A stretch of 34,035 nucleotides of DNA from an uncultured Desulfofustis sp. (GTDB lineage: Bacteria > Desulfobacterota > Desulfobulbia > Desulfobulbales > Desulfocapsaceae), in NCBI GenBank assembly GCA_905479735.1, contig CAJQNS010000240.1, positions 1-34,035 of the forward strand. Reading direction: 5' to 3'. The notes beneath the pieces are model-generated. The model had not been told where the DNA came from. It saw nothing but the letters and a program-made list of their open reading frames with translations, and did no database searches. Position numbers and translations under genes: made by a program. Positions 16,303 through 24,305 of this stretch are shown here, piece by piece (within the stretch, counting starts at the first letter, position 1; every line of letters begins with the position of its first letter).

Positions 16303-16743
16303 CTAAGCCATAGTGACGTACTTCAGAATCTGCACCACCTGATCCGGTGTCTGGGCCCAGGCCATTGCCGAGCCGTCCACCTCTTTGAGCGGGTGGATGA
16401 CATCCGGGTCGTGGAGGGTTATGTAAGGTATCTGCAGAGCGGCGCAGTAGCCGGCATCGAAGGCGGCATTCCACTGTTTGTAGCGGTCGCCGAACCTGAC
16501 CACCACCAGATCGCTGGCCTCGATCAGCGTTTTGGTTCTGATCTGGTTGACCTTGGCCGACTTGTTGTCCCGCCAGAAATTGCTGCTTTCATCGCCAAGA
16601 ACATCACCGGCGGCATCGCTTGCCTCGTGGTCGGTGACCGCAGAGGTGAATTCTATCGGCAAATTTTCCCGTGCTGCTCCGTCTATGATCTGTTGCCGCC
16701 AGTCGGTGTGAATCTCTCCTGAGAGGTAAACCGTCCAATGCAT
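16303..16743 (-). CDS. YtoQ family protein
   Basis: The 146-residue product matches the YtoQ family throughout, with the opening WTVYLSGEIHTDWR, then TDHEASDAAGD, WRDNKSAKVNQIRT, VVVRFGDRYKQWNAAFDAGY and the ending DQVVQILKYV. The fold resembles nucleoside 2-deoxyribosyltransferases (Rossmann-like), but enzyme activity has not been established for this family. AGGAG lies 7 nt before the ATG at 16743. No signal peptide is present. It converges with the pirin gene, and mnmH lies 175 nt upstream on the same strand. Confidence 0.9.
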   Translation of the reverse strand: MHWTVYLSGEIHTDWRQQIIDGAARENLPIEFTSAVTDHEASDAAGDVLGDESSNFWRDNKSAKVNQIRTKTLIEASDLVVVRFGDRYKQWNAAFDAGYCAALQIPYITLHDPDVIHPLKEVDGSAMAWAQTPDQVVQILKYVTMA

Positions 16744-16917
16744 CTGCTTCTCCTGATATTTCTTGTTAAGCGGAAAGTGTTAGTCAGCTGAATGTTGACC
16801 ACCAGCTTTGCTAAAAGTGGGCTTATACCACACCCTGGTTGAACCGAAAAGTCCGTAATTTACTCTACCCGCTCAATAGATTCACCGGCAGGTCCGGATC
16901 AGTCATGGTTGAATCTT

Positions 16918-18072
16918 TCAATTCCCCAGTGATCTGAGGTATTGGCGAATGACGCCTTGTTTACCAACCAGCACTGGGGCCATCTCCCGCTTCTGCAACT
17001 GATAGTCGTACATCGGATCGTAGTAGTGGTGCAGCAGCAGCCTGATCCAGTGTTTATGCGCCTGAGGGTCACCATTTGCTTCCTGGTGATAACAGCCTGA
17101 CTCGAGCAGTGCCTTCACTTCTTCGAATCTGTCCTTACCCAGCCGCTTGGCGATCCGCTCCAGATTCCGGTTCATGTCATCAAACCAGTGCCACATCCGC
17201 TGCATCCCATCTTTCGCACCGGTCAGATCAGCACACCGTTTCTGGGAGTCGATCACATATTCCTGATATATATTGTCCACCCGTTCTTCGAAATCGACTT
17301 CCATGACTACCAGGTCGCCGGAATAAAAAAACTGCGCCAGTTCCTTGGGCAGATACCGTTTGCCCACGTGCCTGCCTTCATCTTCGAGCAGCAGGTGGGA
17401 ATGGTGGGCAGCGCCATGTTTGGTCAGGGCAGCTGCGAGGCGGTTCTCGAAATCGGCCTGACCCGGCTGCGGTGTGGTAAAGCGACCGAAGGTCGAGCCC
17501 CGGTGATTGGCCAGTCCCTCGAGGTCGATGCTGTTGGCCAGACTATTGAGCAGGCGGGTTTTGCCCGATCCTGTGCGTCCACCCAGAACAACCGGTTTGG
17601 AGTTGATCGATTCGGGCTCGAGACGGCTCAGCAGGTAGGTGCGCATGGCTTTATAACCGCCCTCGATCCTGCCCACCTGGGTACCGCTCTGCTGATATAT
17701 CCATCGAGCCGCCGTCTCCGACCTCATACCCCCCCGGGCACAGTAAACGACACAGTCCGGATAGCGGTCCAGGTAGGCGCACCAGATCTCGCTGAGCATC
17801 TGTTTTTTGTCACCGTCGATCAGGTCGTTGGCCACCCTGAAGGCCACATCCTTGCCCTTTTTTCGATAGGTAAGACCGACCTGATGGCGTTCATCATCGG
17901 TGAGCAGCGGTATGTTCACCGACGACGGAATGGCGCCGGATTTGAACTCCCCGGGAGACCTGACATCGATCATCGGGATATCGTTGACGATGATATCTTC
18001 ATAAGCTGCTGTTTGCCGATCTGGATACATGCTCGCGGACGCTGGTAGACGGTTCGTTTCATACCGCCTCAA
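16918..18072 (-). CDS. mnmH: tRNA 2-selenouridine synthase
   Basis: MnmH (SelU) replaces sulfur by selenium at the wobble 2-thiouridine of Lys, Glu and Gln tRNAs, through a geranylated intermediate, using selenophosphate. An N-terminal rhodanese domain holds IDVRSPGEF and the catalytic CARGGMRS cysteine (C111). A P-loop (GGRTGSGKT) and DLEGLANHRGSTFG follow, then LEDEGRHVG and the YYDPMYDYQL end. The protein is 384 residues from ATG 18072, which has GAGGCGG just upstream. A second ATG at 18030 gives 370 residues and puts the catalytic cysteine at 97, exactly as in E. coli, so either start is possible. It is divergent from rubrerythrin. selD, its selenium-donor gene, lies 1.7 kb downstream on the same strand. 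Confidence 0.96.
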   Translation of the reverse strand: MRRYETNRLPASASMYPDRQTAAYEDIIVNDIPMIDVRSPGEFKSGAIPSSVNIPLLTDDERHQVGLTYRKKGKDVAFRVANDLIDGDKKQMLSEIWCAYLDRYPDCVVYCARGGMRSETAARWIYQQSGTQVGRIEGGYKAMRTYLLSRLEPESINSKPVVLGGRTGSGKTRLLNSLANSIDLEGLANHRGSTFGRFTTPQPGQADFENRLAAALTKHGAAHHSHLLLEDEGRHVGKRYLPKELAQFFYSGDLVVMEVDFEERVDNIYQEYVIDSQKRCADLTGAKDGMQRMWHWFDDMNRNLERIAKRLGKDRFEEVKALLESGCYHQEANGDPQAHKHWIRLLLHHYYDPMYDYQLQKREMAPVLVGKQGVIRQYLRSLGN

Positions 18073-18185
18073 AGGCAGTATATGGGTGGCTCAATTCAGA
18101 CATATCACGGCGGCAGGTGGTAGGTCAAATAAAGCTTTGCTGAAGTCTGGCTGCAGGTGAATCTACCGATACAAGTTTTCTTCAC

Positions 18186-18214
18186 ATGAAAAGCTGTCCC
18201 GGTTCGGGTATAGT
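18186..18214 (+). promoter_or_regulatory. candidate promoter of rubrerythrin
   Basis: ATGAAA (18186-18191) and TATAGT (18209-18214) are spaced by 17 nt, close to sigma-70 boxes. They lie about 60 nt upstream of the rubrerythrin start. No convincing PerR or Fur box is seen beside them. Confidence 0.35.
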
Positions 18215-18273
18215 TGTCCGATACATAATCTGCTGCACCACAAAACGGTTAACCATAACAAAGGAGGTTCAAC

Positions 18274-18774
18274 ATGGCCACGACAACAGAAAATCTAAAT
18301 GATGCATTTGCCGGTGAAAGTCAGGCATTTCAGAAATACAGCGCCTTTGCCAAGAAGGCCGAGCGCGAAGGTTTTGCCAATATCGCCAAATTGTTCGCCA
18401 CCACCGCACAGGCGGAGAAAATTCATGCCGAGGGACATCTGAAGGCACTCGATGCAATCGCTTCCACCGCCGAGAACCTGCAGGGTGCAATCAACGGCGA
18501 GACCTATGAATATACGGAGATGTATCCGCCCATGGCAGAGCTGGCCAGCGAGGAGGGACACAAGGCCAAGACCATGTTCCGTTTCGCCCTGGATGCCGAA
18601 AAGGTACACGCCGAAATCTACAAGAAAGCGCTCGAAGCGGTTCAGAACGGCGTCGATCTGGAGGTGAGTGAATTCTACCTCTGCCCGATCTGCGGCTATA
18701 TCGAACTTGGACAGCCCACCGAGAACTGCCCGGTGTGCAGCGCACTGCCCAAAGTGTTCACCACCGTCGCCTGA
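18274..18774 (+). CDS. rubrerythrin
   Basis: This cytoplasmic non-heme iron peroxidase reduces hydrogen peroxide in anaerobes, with electrons from rubredoxin or NAD(P)H oxidoreductases. The 166 residues comprise a four-helix ferritin-like domain with diiron ligands (AGESQAFQKY, AQAEKIHAEGH, ELASEEGHKAK, DAEKVHAEIY). A C-terminal rubredoxin-type site with CPICG and CPVC follows. A strong AAGGAGG lies 8 nt before the ATG, consistent with high expression. It is divergent from mnmH and followed by a 11-bp hairpin terminator. Confidence 0.97.
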   Translation: MATTTENLNDAFAGESQAFQKYSAFAKKAEREGFANIAKLFATTAQAEKIHAEGHLKALDAIASTAENLQGAINGETYEYTEMYPPMAELASEEGHKAKTMFRFALDAEKVHAEIYKKALEAVQNGVDLEVSEFYLCPICGYIELGQPTENCPVCSALPKVFTTVA

Positions 18775-18786
18775 TCTTTACCTTTT

Positions 18787-18816
18787 CGATGGAGCGGGAA
18801 ATTTTCCGCTCCATCG
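18787..18816 (+). terminator. terminator hairpin after rubrerythrin
   Basis: An 11-bp perfect stem, CGATGGAGCGG with CCGCTCCATCG, encloses an 8-nt loop, starting 12 nt after the rubrerythrin stop. A T-rich stretch follows only about 11 nt later, so termination may be partial. Confidence 0.7.
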
Positions 18817-18834
18817 ATCTCCTGTCATTTTTCT

Positions 18835-19629
18835 TTGGATTTATCTGTGTCAGCCGGGAAAGATGATCTTCTTAGTCTCTCTGTTCATGGGGACATCAGA
18901 GACCTGCTGCAGCGCAAATTCCGGCAGGATTCAGTCATCTATTACGCCCTCTCGCGCAACGCCTCTATAAAAGACATCATCGAGGCTATGGGCATCCCCC
19001 ACACCGAGATCGGCGCCATTGAAAAAGGTGCTGATCAGCTTGATTTCAGCTATATCCCACAGCCGGGAGTCCAGCTCGACATCCGGCCCATACAAGCAGG
19101 GTCTGCCCCCACAGAACCTACCTTCCTTCGTCCCCAGCCGCTTGCCTGCTGTCGTTTCATGGTTGATATCAACGTTGCCAGATTGACGAGCTTGCTGCGG
19201 ATGGCCGGATTCGACGCCGAATCCGTGCCTGAGTCCGCCCAGCTGCATACCAAACGGGACATCGCTGAAGCCAGCGCAGCCACGGGACGAATTCTTCTGA
19301 GCCGTGACAAGGCGCTGCTGAAACATCGGGAAGTCACCTTCGGCAGGCTGGTCCGCGCCCAGGACCCTCCATCTCAATTATATGAAATCATAAATCTTTA
19401 CGGTCTCCGCTCAGAGGTTTCTCCGTTCAGCCGCTGTCTGAAATGCAACGACGCCCTGGTCCCCGTGACCAAAGAAAGTGTGGCCCATCGGCTCGAACCT
19501 TTGACAAAAAAGTATTATCATAGATTCAAACGGTGTGGATCCTGTCTCTCCATCTACTGGCAGGGCTCACACCATCAAGCAATGCTCGATCTACTCACAC
19601 CGATCTTGCCGGAGAGCAGTCAGCACTGA
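18835..19629 (+). CDS. Mut7-C RNase domain protein with ubiquitin-like N-terminus
   Basis: The 264-residue product has a ubiquitin/ThiS-like N-terminal part (about 10-85, ending GVQLDIRPI). A Mut7-C domain follows (about 105-255), a PIN-fold nuclease-like module: FMVDINVARLTSLLRMAGFDAE, then RILLSRDKALL. A zinc ribbon made by CLKC and CGSC sits near the end. This architecture occurs in many bacteria, but the substrate is unknown; RNA cleavage is the family prediction. The start is unsure. TTG 18835 is given, GTG 18847 is in frame, and neither has a Shine-Dalgarno sequence. The next gene starts 1 nt after its stop, so the pair is coupled. Confidence 0.8.
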   Translation: MDLSVSAGKDDLLSLSVHGDIRDLLQRKFRQDSVIYYALSRNASIKDIIEAMGIPHTEIGAIEKGADQLDFSYIPQPGVQLDIRPIQAGSAPTEPTFLRPQPLACCRFMVDINVARLTSLLRMAGFDAESVPESAQLHTKRDIAEASAATGRILLSRDKALLKHREVTFGRLVRAQDPPSQLYEIINLYGLRSEVSPFSRCLKCNDALVPVTKESVAHRLEPLTKKYYHRFKRCGSCLSIYWQGSHHQAMLDLLTPILPESSQH

Positions 19630-19630
19630 G

Positions 19631-20011
19631 ATGCACAACAAAAAGCCGAAATCACCGAGAATAGAATTGAGCGGCTGGGGCAAAATGGAGATAGAGTCGC
19701 TCGGCCGGGGCAAAGACTTCAAATTGTGGCCTGGTGGCGGCCGCCCCTGGGACTGGGCAGAAACGGGAACCGCCCACTCCCCGGGTATTCAGGTTGAAGA
19801 TGTCGAAGAACTGGTGGCCCACGGCTGCCGAACCGTGATCCTGGCCCGCGGTGTGTTTTCGCGCCTGAAAGTCACTGAGGAAGCACTCGCCTATCTCCAG
19901 AGTCATGACATTGAAACAGTCGCCACGGATACCAAGCGGGCGATTCAGATGTACAATGACTGCATCGACAGAGGTGTGCCCGTGGGCGGGCTCTTTCACT
20001 CAACCTGTTAG
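19631..20011 (+). CDS. MTH938/NDUFAF3 domain protein
   Basis: A 126-residue protein of the MTH938-like (DUF498) family, related to the mitochondrial complex I assembly factor NDUFAF3. Signature segments are FKLWPGGGRPWDW, the GIQVEDVEELVAHGCRTVILARG strand-turn and DTKRAIQMYNDCIDRGVPVGGLFHSTC at the end. The molecular role in bacteria is not established. ATG 19631 lies 1 nt after the Mut7-C stop, so it is translated from the same message. It converges with the CBS gene 20 nt away. Confidence 0.88.
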   Translation: MHNKKPKSPRIELSGWGKMEIESLGRGKDFKLWPGGGRPWDWAETGTAHSPGIQVEDVEELVAHGCRTVILARGVFSRLKVTEEALAYLQSHDIETVATDTKRAIQMYNDCIDRGVPVGGLFHSTC

Positions 20012-20031
20012 GCGGAGGGCGGGGAAAATGA

Positions 20032-20448
20032 TCATTTGCCCAGCAGCCTGACGATCTCCAGGCTCGAAACCACCCCAACCGGTTCGCCATCGCTGCCGGA
20101 GACGAGCAGATGGTTGACACCGGCCTGATGCATGACCTTCAGAGCCGAAAGTACATCCTGATCCTCATCGAGCTGGGCACAGGCATTTTTGGTGCTTTCG
20201 GCAGAAATCAGTTCGCATCTGGTCATGAATGAACCGATTTTGGTATCCTGCAGGTCCTGATGGTGGACGAGGCTGTGCATGACATCAGTGATGGTCACCA
20301 GGCCAAGCAGGATGGCACCATCCCTGACCACCAGTGCCGAGGAATTGTTCTGAGCCATCGCTTTGATCGCTGATCCCAGGTTATCGTCCGGACTGATTTC
20401 AGGATATATCCGGATGATTGCCTCTTTTATTGTTCGCGTACTTTTCAT
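20032..20448 (-). CDS. CBS domain protein (tandem CBS pair)
   Basis: A 138-residue stand-alone CBS-pair protein. The first repeat is about residues 10-60 (LGSAIKAMAQNNSSALVV to LGLVTITDVM), and the second about 75-135 (DVLSALKVMHQAGVNHLLV to VGVVSSLEIVRLL). Such pairs bind adenosine nucleotides or S-adenosylmethionine and regulate partner proteins; the partner is unknown. GGGAGG precedes the ATG by 6 nt. It is divergent from the metal ABC operon across a 324-nt gap. Confidence 0.9.
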   Translation of the reverse strand: MKSTRTIKEAIIRIYPEISPDDNLGSAIKAMAQNNSSALVVRDGAILLGLVTITDVMHSLVHHQDLQDTKIGSFMTRCELISAESTKNACAQLDEDQDVLSALKVMHQAGVNHLLVSGSDGEPVGVVSSLEIVRLLGK

Positions 20449-20772
20449 GACCGACCTCCCTGTAAACTCTCATCACCTTTCTGCCGGGGCATACCTATCC
20501 TCTGCCGCTGATCCTGTCACGAAAAAAAGAGCTCTGCCGCCGCGCACGGCGCCGGGCAGCCTACTTCTTCTTTAAGGTTATCAATTGTGACTCTCAGTTA
20601 CAAGGGCAGTCGCTCACAGACCTGCGCTGCGGCCGGCCCACTATCCTTCGCAGACTGGAGTTAACCTCGATATTTTATTGAAATATATGCATAAGTGTTT
20701 ATTCTTTTAGATTATTTTCAAAGCAGATTTACACCCAATTGAGATAATTCTACTCAGGTTTGGAGAGTGAGG
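20449..20772. other. intergenic region between CBS gene and metal ABC operon
   Basis: There is no convincing gene in these 324 nt. A GC-rich imperfect hairpin (20534-20559) would be followed on the minus strand by five bases and a run of seven T (20522-20528), resembling a terminator of a minus-strand transcript. A small hairpin (GTGACT-CTC-AGTTAC) lies at about 20587-20601. The 100 nt before the operon are AT-rich and should hold its promoter, but I cannot fix boxes or a metal-regulator operator. The operon's ATG has GGAG 7 nt upstream. Confidence 0.4.
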
Positions 20773-21693
20773 ATGAAATACTGGCTGACTACCATTGTTG
20801 TACTTTGCATTGCAGTGTTTTTTGGGCAACAGACCTTCGCCTCAGAAGACAAACCGATCGTCGTCGCCTCGACCACCCAGATAGCCGACTTCGCCCGCCA
20901 GGTCGCCGGGGACAGGGCAGAGGTCAAATCAATCCTGGCGCCAGGGGCCGATCCGCACACCTACCAGCCCACCCCCAATGACGTGCAGATCGTGCTGGGC
21001 GCCGATCTCTGCATTGAAAACGGACTGCACCTGGAAGGCAAAAGCTGGATGGCCACCCTGGCCAAGGATGCCAACAAGCCAATCGTTACCGCCACCGACG
21101 GTATCAAGCTGCTCACCGTCGACGAAGGGGGGGAACAGATTGCCGATCCCCACGCCTGGTTTTCACCCAGAAACGCCGCTGTCTATGTCAACAATATCGT
21201 CAGGGGGCTCAGCCAGATCGATCCGGCCAACAAAGCCGAATACGAAGCCCGCGCGACCCTGTTTCTGCAGCAGCTCAGGGTGCTCGACTCGTGGGTCCGG
21301 GAACAGATCAATAAGATTCCCGCCGACCGGCGGATTCTTGTTACCACCCACGATGCCTTCAACTATTTCTGCTCGGAATTCAAGCTCAACGCCAACAACA
21401 ATTTTCTCTCGATCGCCCCGGTCGGCTGGTCAACCGGAGCTGAGGTCGGCGCCGGCATCACCCCCGAGCGGAGGCGCAAAGTTGTACAATCAATAAAAGA
21501 GGCCGGAACCCCGGCCATTTTTGTCGAAACCACCATCAATCCAAAACAGATAAGAGAAATCGCCAAGGAAACAGGTGTCAAGATCGGCGGGGCACTCTAC
21601 TCCGATTCGATGGGCCCCGAAGGAAGTGCCGGAGAGACCTATATCGGCATGATGCGTGAAAATGTGCTATTGATTGTCAACGCCCTGAAATAG
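20773..21693 (+). CDS. metal ABC transporter substrate-binding protein, TroA/ZnuA family
   Basis: This periplasmic cluster A-I binding protein delivers a divalent metal to the ABC importer encoded downstream. The signal peptide is residues 1-23, cut after TFA. Likely metal ligands are H62 (GADPHTYQ), H127 (DPHAW), H193 (TTHDAF) and D278 (YSDSMG). This His-His-His-Asp set matches TroA; manganese-type PsaA/MntC proteins have Glu in third place. The His-rich loop of ZnuA is absent, so zinc or manganese are both possible. ATG 20773 is chosen because GGAG is 7 nt upstream; a GTG 6 nt earlier is less well spaced. The operon continues with an unknown protein, the ATPase and the permease. Confidence 0.93.
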   Translation: MKYWLTTIVVLCIAVFFGQQTFASEDKPIVVASTTQIADFARQVAGDRAEVKSILAPGADPHTYQPTPNDVQIVLGADLCIENGLHLEGKSWMATLAKDANKPIVTATDGIKLLTVDEGGEQIADPHAWFSPRNAAVYVNNIVRGLSQIDPANKAEYEARATLFLQQLRVLDSWVREQINKIPADRRILVTTHDAFNYFCSEFKLNANNNFLSIAPVGWSTGAEVGAGITPERRRKVVQSIKEAGTPAIFVETTINPKQIREIAKETGVKIGGALYSDSMGPEGSAGETYIGMMRENVLLIVNALK

Positions 21694-21700
21694 GAGAATC

Positions 21701-22204
21701 ATGCGTTTTCTACTCTGCTTTGTCATCTGGATCGTCTTTGTCGGCGGTCTCTATGCCTACACCGAAAAAAGAGATCGTGCTGTCGCTCCTGCAAGGGCTG
21801 CCGACCCGGCCCAAGCAAAAGTGCAGGAGCGTCTGTCCATCGAACTGACCCCGACCTTTTCGGTGGAGGACGACCCCTTTGCTCTGAAAACCGAGGAACA
21901 GAACGGGCCCTTCGAACTTCGGCTCAACGGGATGGCAGTTGACATCGCCGACCTGCCGATCAGTCGAGGACAGACGCTGTTCATCCGTGATCTCGGGTTT
22001 GAGCTCGCCGACCACAACGAGGTCTTTGTCAAGGCGAGCCCACCGGTTGCAGAGAGCAGCCTGACCCATGGAATTCGTCTCCGGCTGCTGAGCCACGATC
22101 GTGTCCTGGCCGACGAGACCGTCTGGAGCAGCGGCGGCGGCCTGGTATCCGGCACCGTCACTTTCAGTTTAAACGACACCCCCGGCACGGACCATGACCA
22201 CTGA
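21701..22204 (+). CDS. exported or membrane-anchored protein of unknown function in metal ABC operon
   Basis: A 167-residue protein with one N-terminal hydrophobic segment (about 3-20) that would anchor it or act as a signal. A soluble, probably beta-rich domain follows (about 45-160) with no cysteines. It ends in Thr-Asp-His-Asp-His, a possible metal-binding tail. I recognise no family. It starts 7 nt after the binding-protein stop and overlaps the ATPase start by 11 nt, so it is a firm operon member. A periplasmic metal-handling or transporter-assembly role is inferred from position only. Confidence 0.75.
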   Translation: MRFLLCFVIWIVFVGGLYAYTEKRDRAVAPARAADPAQAKVQERLSIELTPTFSVEDDPFALKTEEQNGPFELRLNGMAVDIADLPISRGQTLFIRDLGFELADHNEVFVKASPPVAESSLTHGIRLRLLSHDRVLADETVWSSGGGLVSGTVTFSLNDTPGTDHDH

Positions 22205-22955
22205 AAACAATTTCGTAATAGAGGTCGATCATCTGACCGTGAGCTACCATGCCAGACCGGCCCTGCTTGACGTCAGCATCAACATCGAAAGTGATCAGCT
22301 CGTCGGTGTCATCGGCCCCAACGGGGCCGGCAAGTCGACCTTCATCAAGGCCATTTTAGGCTTTGTCAAACCGGATGTGGGAGTGGTCAAGATCAACGGC
22401 AAAAGCGCCCAGAAGGCCAAGGGTGAAGTTGCCTACGTCCCGCAGCGCGGGGCGGTGGACTGGGACTTTCCGATCACGGTGGAGGAGGTGGCCTTAATGG
22501 GCCGCTACCAGCAGATTCCCTGGTACACTTCACCGGCAGCCAGAGACAGGGAGGCTGCGTTTGAGGCCCTCAAGATGGTCAGAATGGAAGATTTTGCCAA
22601 GCGCCAGATTGGTGAACTCTCAGGCGGCCAGCAGCAGCGGGTGTTCATGGGCCGGGCCCTGGCCCAGGGCAGCGACATACTTCTGCTCGACGAACCGTTT
22701 GCCGGTGTCGACGCGGCCACGGAACGAGCCATCCTCGAAGTTCTCGAACGGGCCAAGCAGGCAGGAAAAACACTGGTAGTCGTACATCACGACCTGTCCA
22801 CGGCGGCGGAATATTTCGACAAGCTCATCCTCATAAAACAGCGGCTCTATGCCTATGGCCCCCCACGCCTGGTGCTCAGGGAGGATCTGCTCAGCAAGGT
22901 GTACGAGGGAAGGCTGAGGATTTTCAGCGATGTCCTCGCCAAGGAGGAATCCTGA
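22194..22955 (+). CDS. metal ABC transporter ATP-binding protein
   Basis: This is the ATPase of the metal importer. It has Walker A GPNGAGKST, Q-loop VPQRG, signature LSGGQQQR, Walker B ILLLDEP and switch VVHHDL in 253 residues. The segment RGAVDWDFPITVEEVALMGRY is characteristic of the manganese/iron/zinc TroB-MntB-SitB branch. The ATG lies within the end of the previous gene, and the stop overlaps the permease start as TGATG, so the proteins are made in step. Confidence 0.96.
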   Translation: MTTENNFVIEVDHLTVSYHARPALLDVSINIESDQLVGVIGPNGAGKSTFIKAILGFVKPDVGVVKINGKSAQKAKGEVAYVPQRGAVDWDFPITVEEVALMGRYQQIPWYTSPAARDREAAFEALKMVRMEDFAKRQIGELSGGQQQRVFMGRALAQGSDILLLDEPFAGVDAATERAILEVLERAKQAGKTLVVVHHDLSTAAEYFDKLILIKQRLYAYGPPRLVLREDLLSKVYEGRLRIFSDVLAKEES

Positions 22956-24211
22956 TGTACGATCTGTTCATAGCTCCGCTCACCGAAACCTATTTTCAGA
23001 AAGCACTGATCGGCGGCTCGATCGTCGCTCTGGTCGCCGGCGTGGTCGGCTGTCTCGTCGTCCTGAGACGCATGGCCTTTCTGGGCGATGCCCTGAGCCA
23101 CGCAATGATCGCCGGGGTGGCCGGTGGTTACCTGGTCATGAAAATGCTCTTCGGCCTCGAGGCCCACGCACCCGGCATGCTGCTGGGCTCGCTCATCGCC
23201 GCGGTGACCACCGTCGCCCTGATAAGTTTCGTGGCCCGGATTTCCCGAGTAAAGGAGGATACCGCCATCGGTATCATGTATACCGGCATCTTTGCCCTTG
23301 GGGTTGTGGCCGTCTCCATTTTCAGGCACTACATCCACATAGATCTGATGCACTTTATCATGGGTGATATCCTGGGAGTGGCGGACAGCGACCTCTGGGT
23401 CAGCGCCTTCACGGCCGCCCTGGTGCTGAGCGTGCTGATCCTTTTTTTCAGGCATTTCCAGATCGCCACCTTCGACCCCATCATGGCCGCCTCCATCGGC
23501 CTGCCAGTACTTTTTCTCGACTATGTACTGACCATCTGCGTGTCCCTGGTCGTGGTCAGTGCGGTGAGCATGGTCGGCGTCATCCTGGTAGTCGGCTTGC
23601 TGATCACCCCGGCAGCCAGCGCCTACCTGCTCAGTGACCGGCTCGACAAGATGATGTGGCTGGCTGCCCTGTTCGGCGTTACCAGCGTGATCGGTGGCCT
23701 GTACCTCTGCGTCTGGCTTGATTCCGCCGGCGGCGGGGCCATCATGCTGTTCTGTACCCTGCAGTTTCTGGTTGTCCTCCTCGTAGCGCCAAAGTATGGG
23801 GTTCTGGCCCGCTGGCAGCGGATGCACAACCTCATTCCCCAACAGCAGGTTGAAGATATTCTCACCACTATTCTGCGCTACGGCAAGCCGACCCCGATGG
23901 AGGTGATCGTTCAGTATGTCGAACAGGACAAAGGCTTGAAGAAAGCCCTGGAGTCGATGATCGATGATGGACTGCTGACCCAGGCAGCAGAAAGTTTCTC
24001 GCTGACCGAGGCGGGCGACAAGGAGGCCCAAAAGGTACTGAAGGCGCACAGATTATGGGAAGCCTACCTGGAATCGATCGGCACCCCGAAAGAAGAACTG
24101 CATCCCACTGCTCATCATCTCGAACACATAAGTGATCCCAACACGGTCGACTATCTCGATGAAAAGCTCGGCAAGCCCGTTCGGGACCCCCACGGTCAGA
24201 CGATACGCTGA
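22955..24211 (+). CDS. metal ABC permease fused to a DtxR/MntR-like repressor domain
   Basis: Residues about 1-285 are a TroC/ZnuB-type permease with about eight spans and the conserved GDALSHAMIAGVAGG loop and SMVGVILVVGLLITPAASA. Residues about 295-375 form a winged helix (VEDILTTILRYG to GLLTQAAESFSLTEAGDKEA). Residues about 370-418 match the DtxR dimerisation/metal domain (KAHRLWEAYL, HPTAHHLEH, LGKPVRDPHG). The same layout occurs in Chlamydia YtgCR, whose repressor half is cut off to act on DNA, and in Bacillus MntC. The third usual ligand position (Cys in DtxR, Glu in MntR) appears to be His. AAGGAGG lies 5 nt before the ATG. Only one permease is present, so a homodimer is likely. Confidence 0.92.
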   Translation: MYDLFIAPLTETYFQKALIGGSIVALVAGVVGCLVVLRRMAFLGDALSHAMIAGVAGGYLVMKMLFGLEAHAPGMLLGSLIAAVTTVALISFVARISRVKEDTAIGIMYTGIFALGVVAVSIFRHYIHIDLMHFIMGDILGVADSDLWVSAFTAALVLSVLILFFRHFQIATFDPIMAASIGLPVLFLDYVLTICVSLVVVSAVSMVGVILVVGLLITPAASAYLLSDRLDKMMWLAALFGVTSVIGGLYLCVWLDSAGGGAIMLFCTLQFLVVLLVAPKYGVLARWQRMHNLIPQQQVEDILTTILRYGKPTPMEVIVQYVEQDKGLKKALESMIDDGLLTQAAESFSLTEAGDKEAQKVLKAHRLWEAYLESIGTPKEELHPTAHHLEHISDPNTVDYLDEKLGKPVRDPHGQTIR

Positions 24212-24232
24212 TCGGCAAGACTGCATCGCTGA

Positions 24233-24259
24233 GGGGAAGGCCGCGATGGTGCCTTCCCC
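24233..24259. terminator. GC-rich hairpin between convergent permease and NiSOD genes
   Basis: GGGGAAGGC (24233-24241) pairs perfectly with GCCTTCCCC (24251-24259) around a 9-nt loop, 21 nt after the permease stop. There is no immediate T-run, so it may protect the 3' end or pause transcription rather than terminate on its own. Confidence 0.5.
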
Positions 24260-24305
24260 CACTCTGCCCGACCAGCAGGACCCATAAATAGTTGGTTTTT
24301 ATTAG

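Noticed and set aside
20449-20772. Manganese (yybP-ykoY) riboswitch upstream of the metal importer
   Set aside because: I could not find its conserved core in either orientation.
22853-24049. 398-codon open frame on the minus strand opposite the permease-repressor gene
   Set aside because: Its product is rich in His, Gln, Asp and Gly in the way expected of the antisense of a membrane protein; the plus strand encodes a clear permease with operon spacing.
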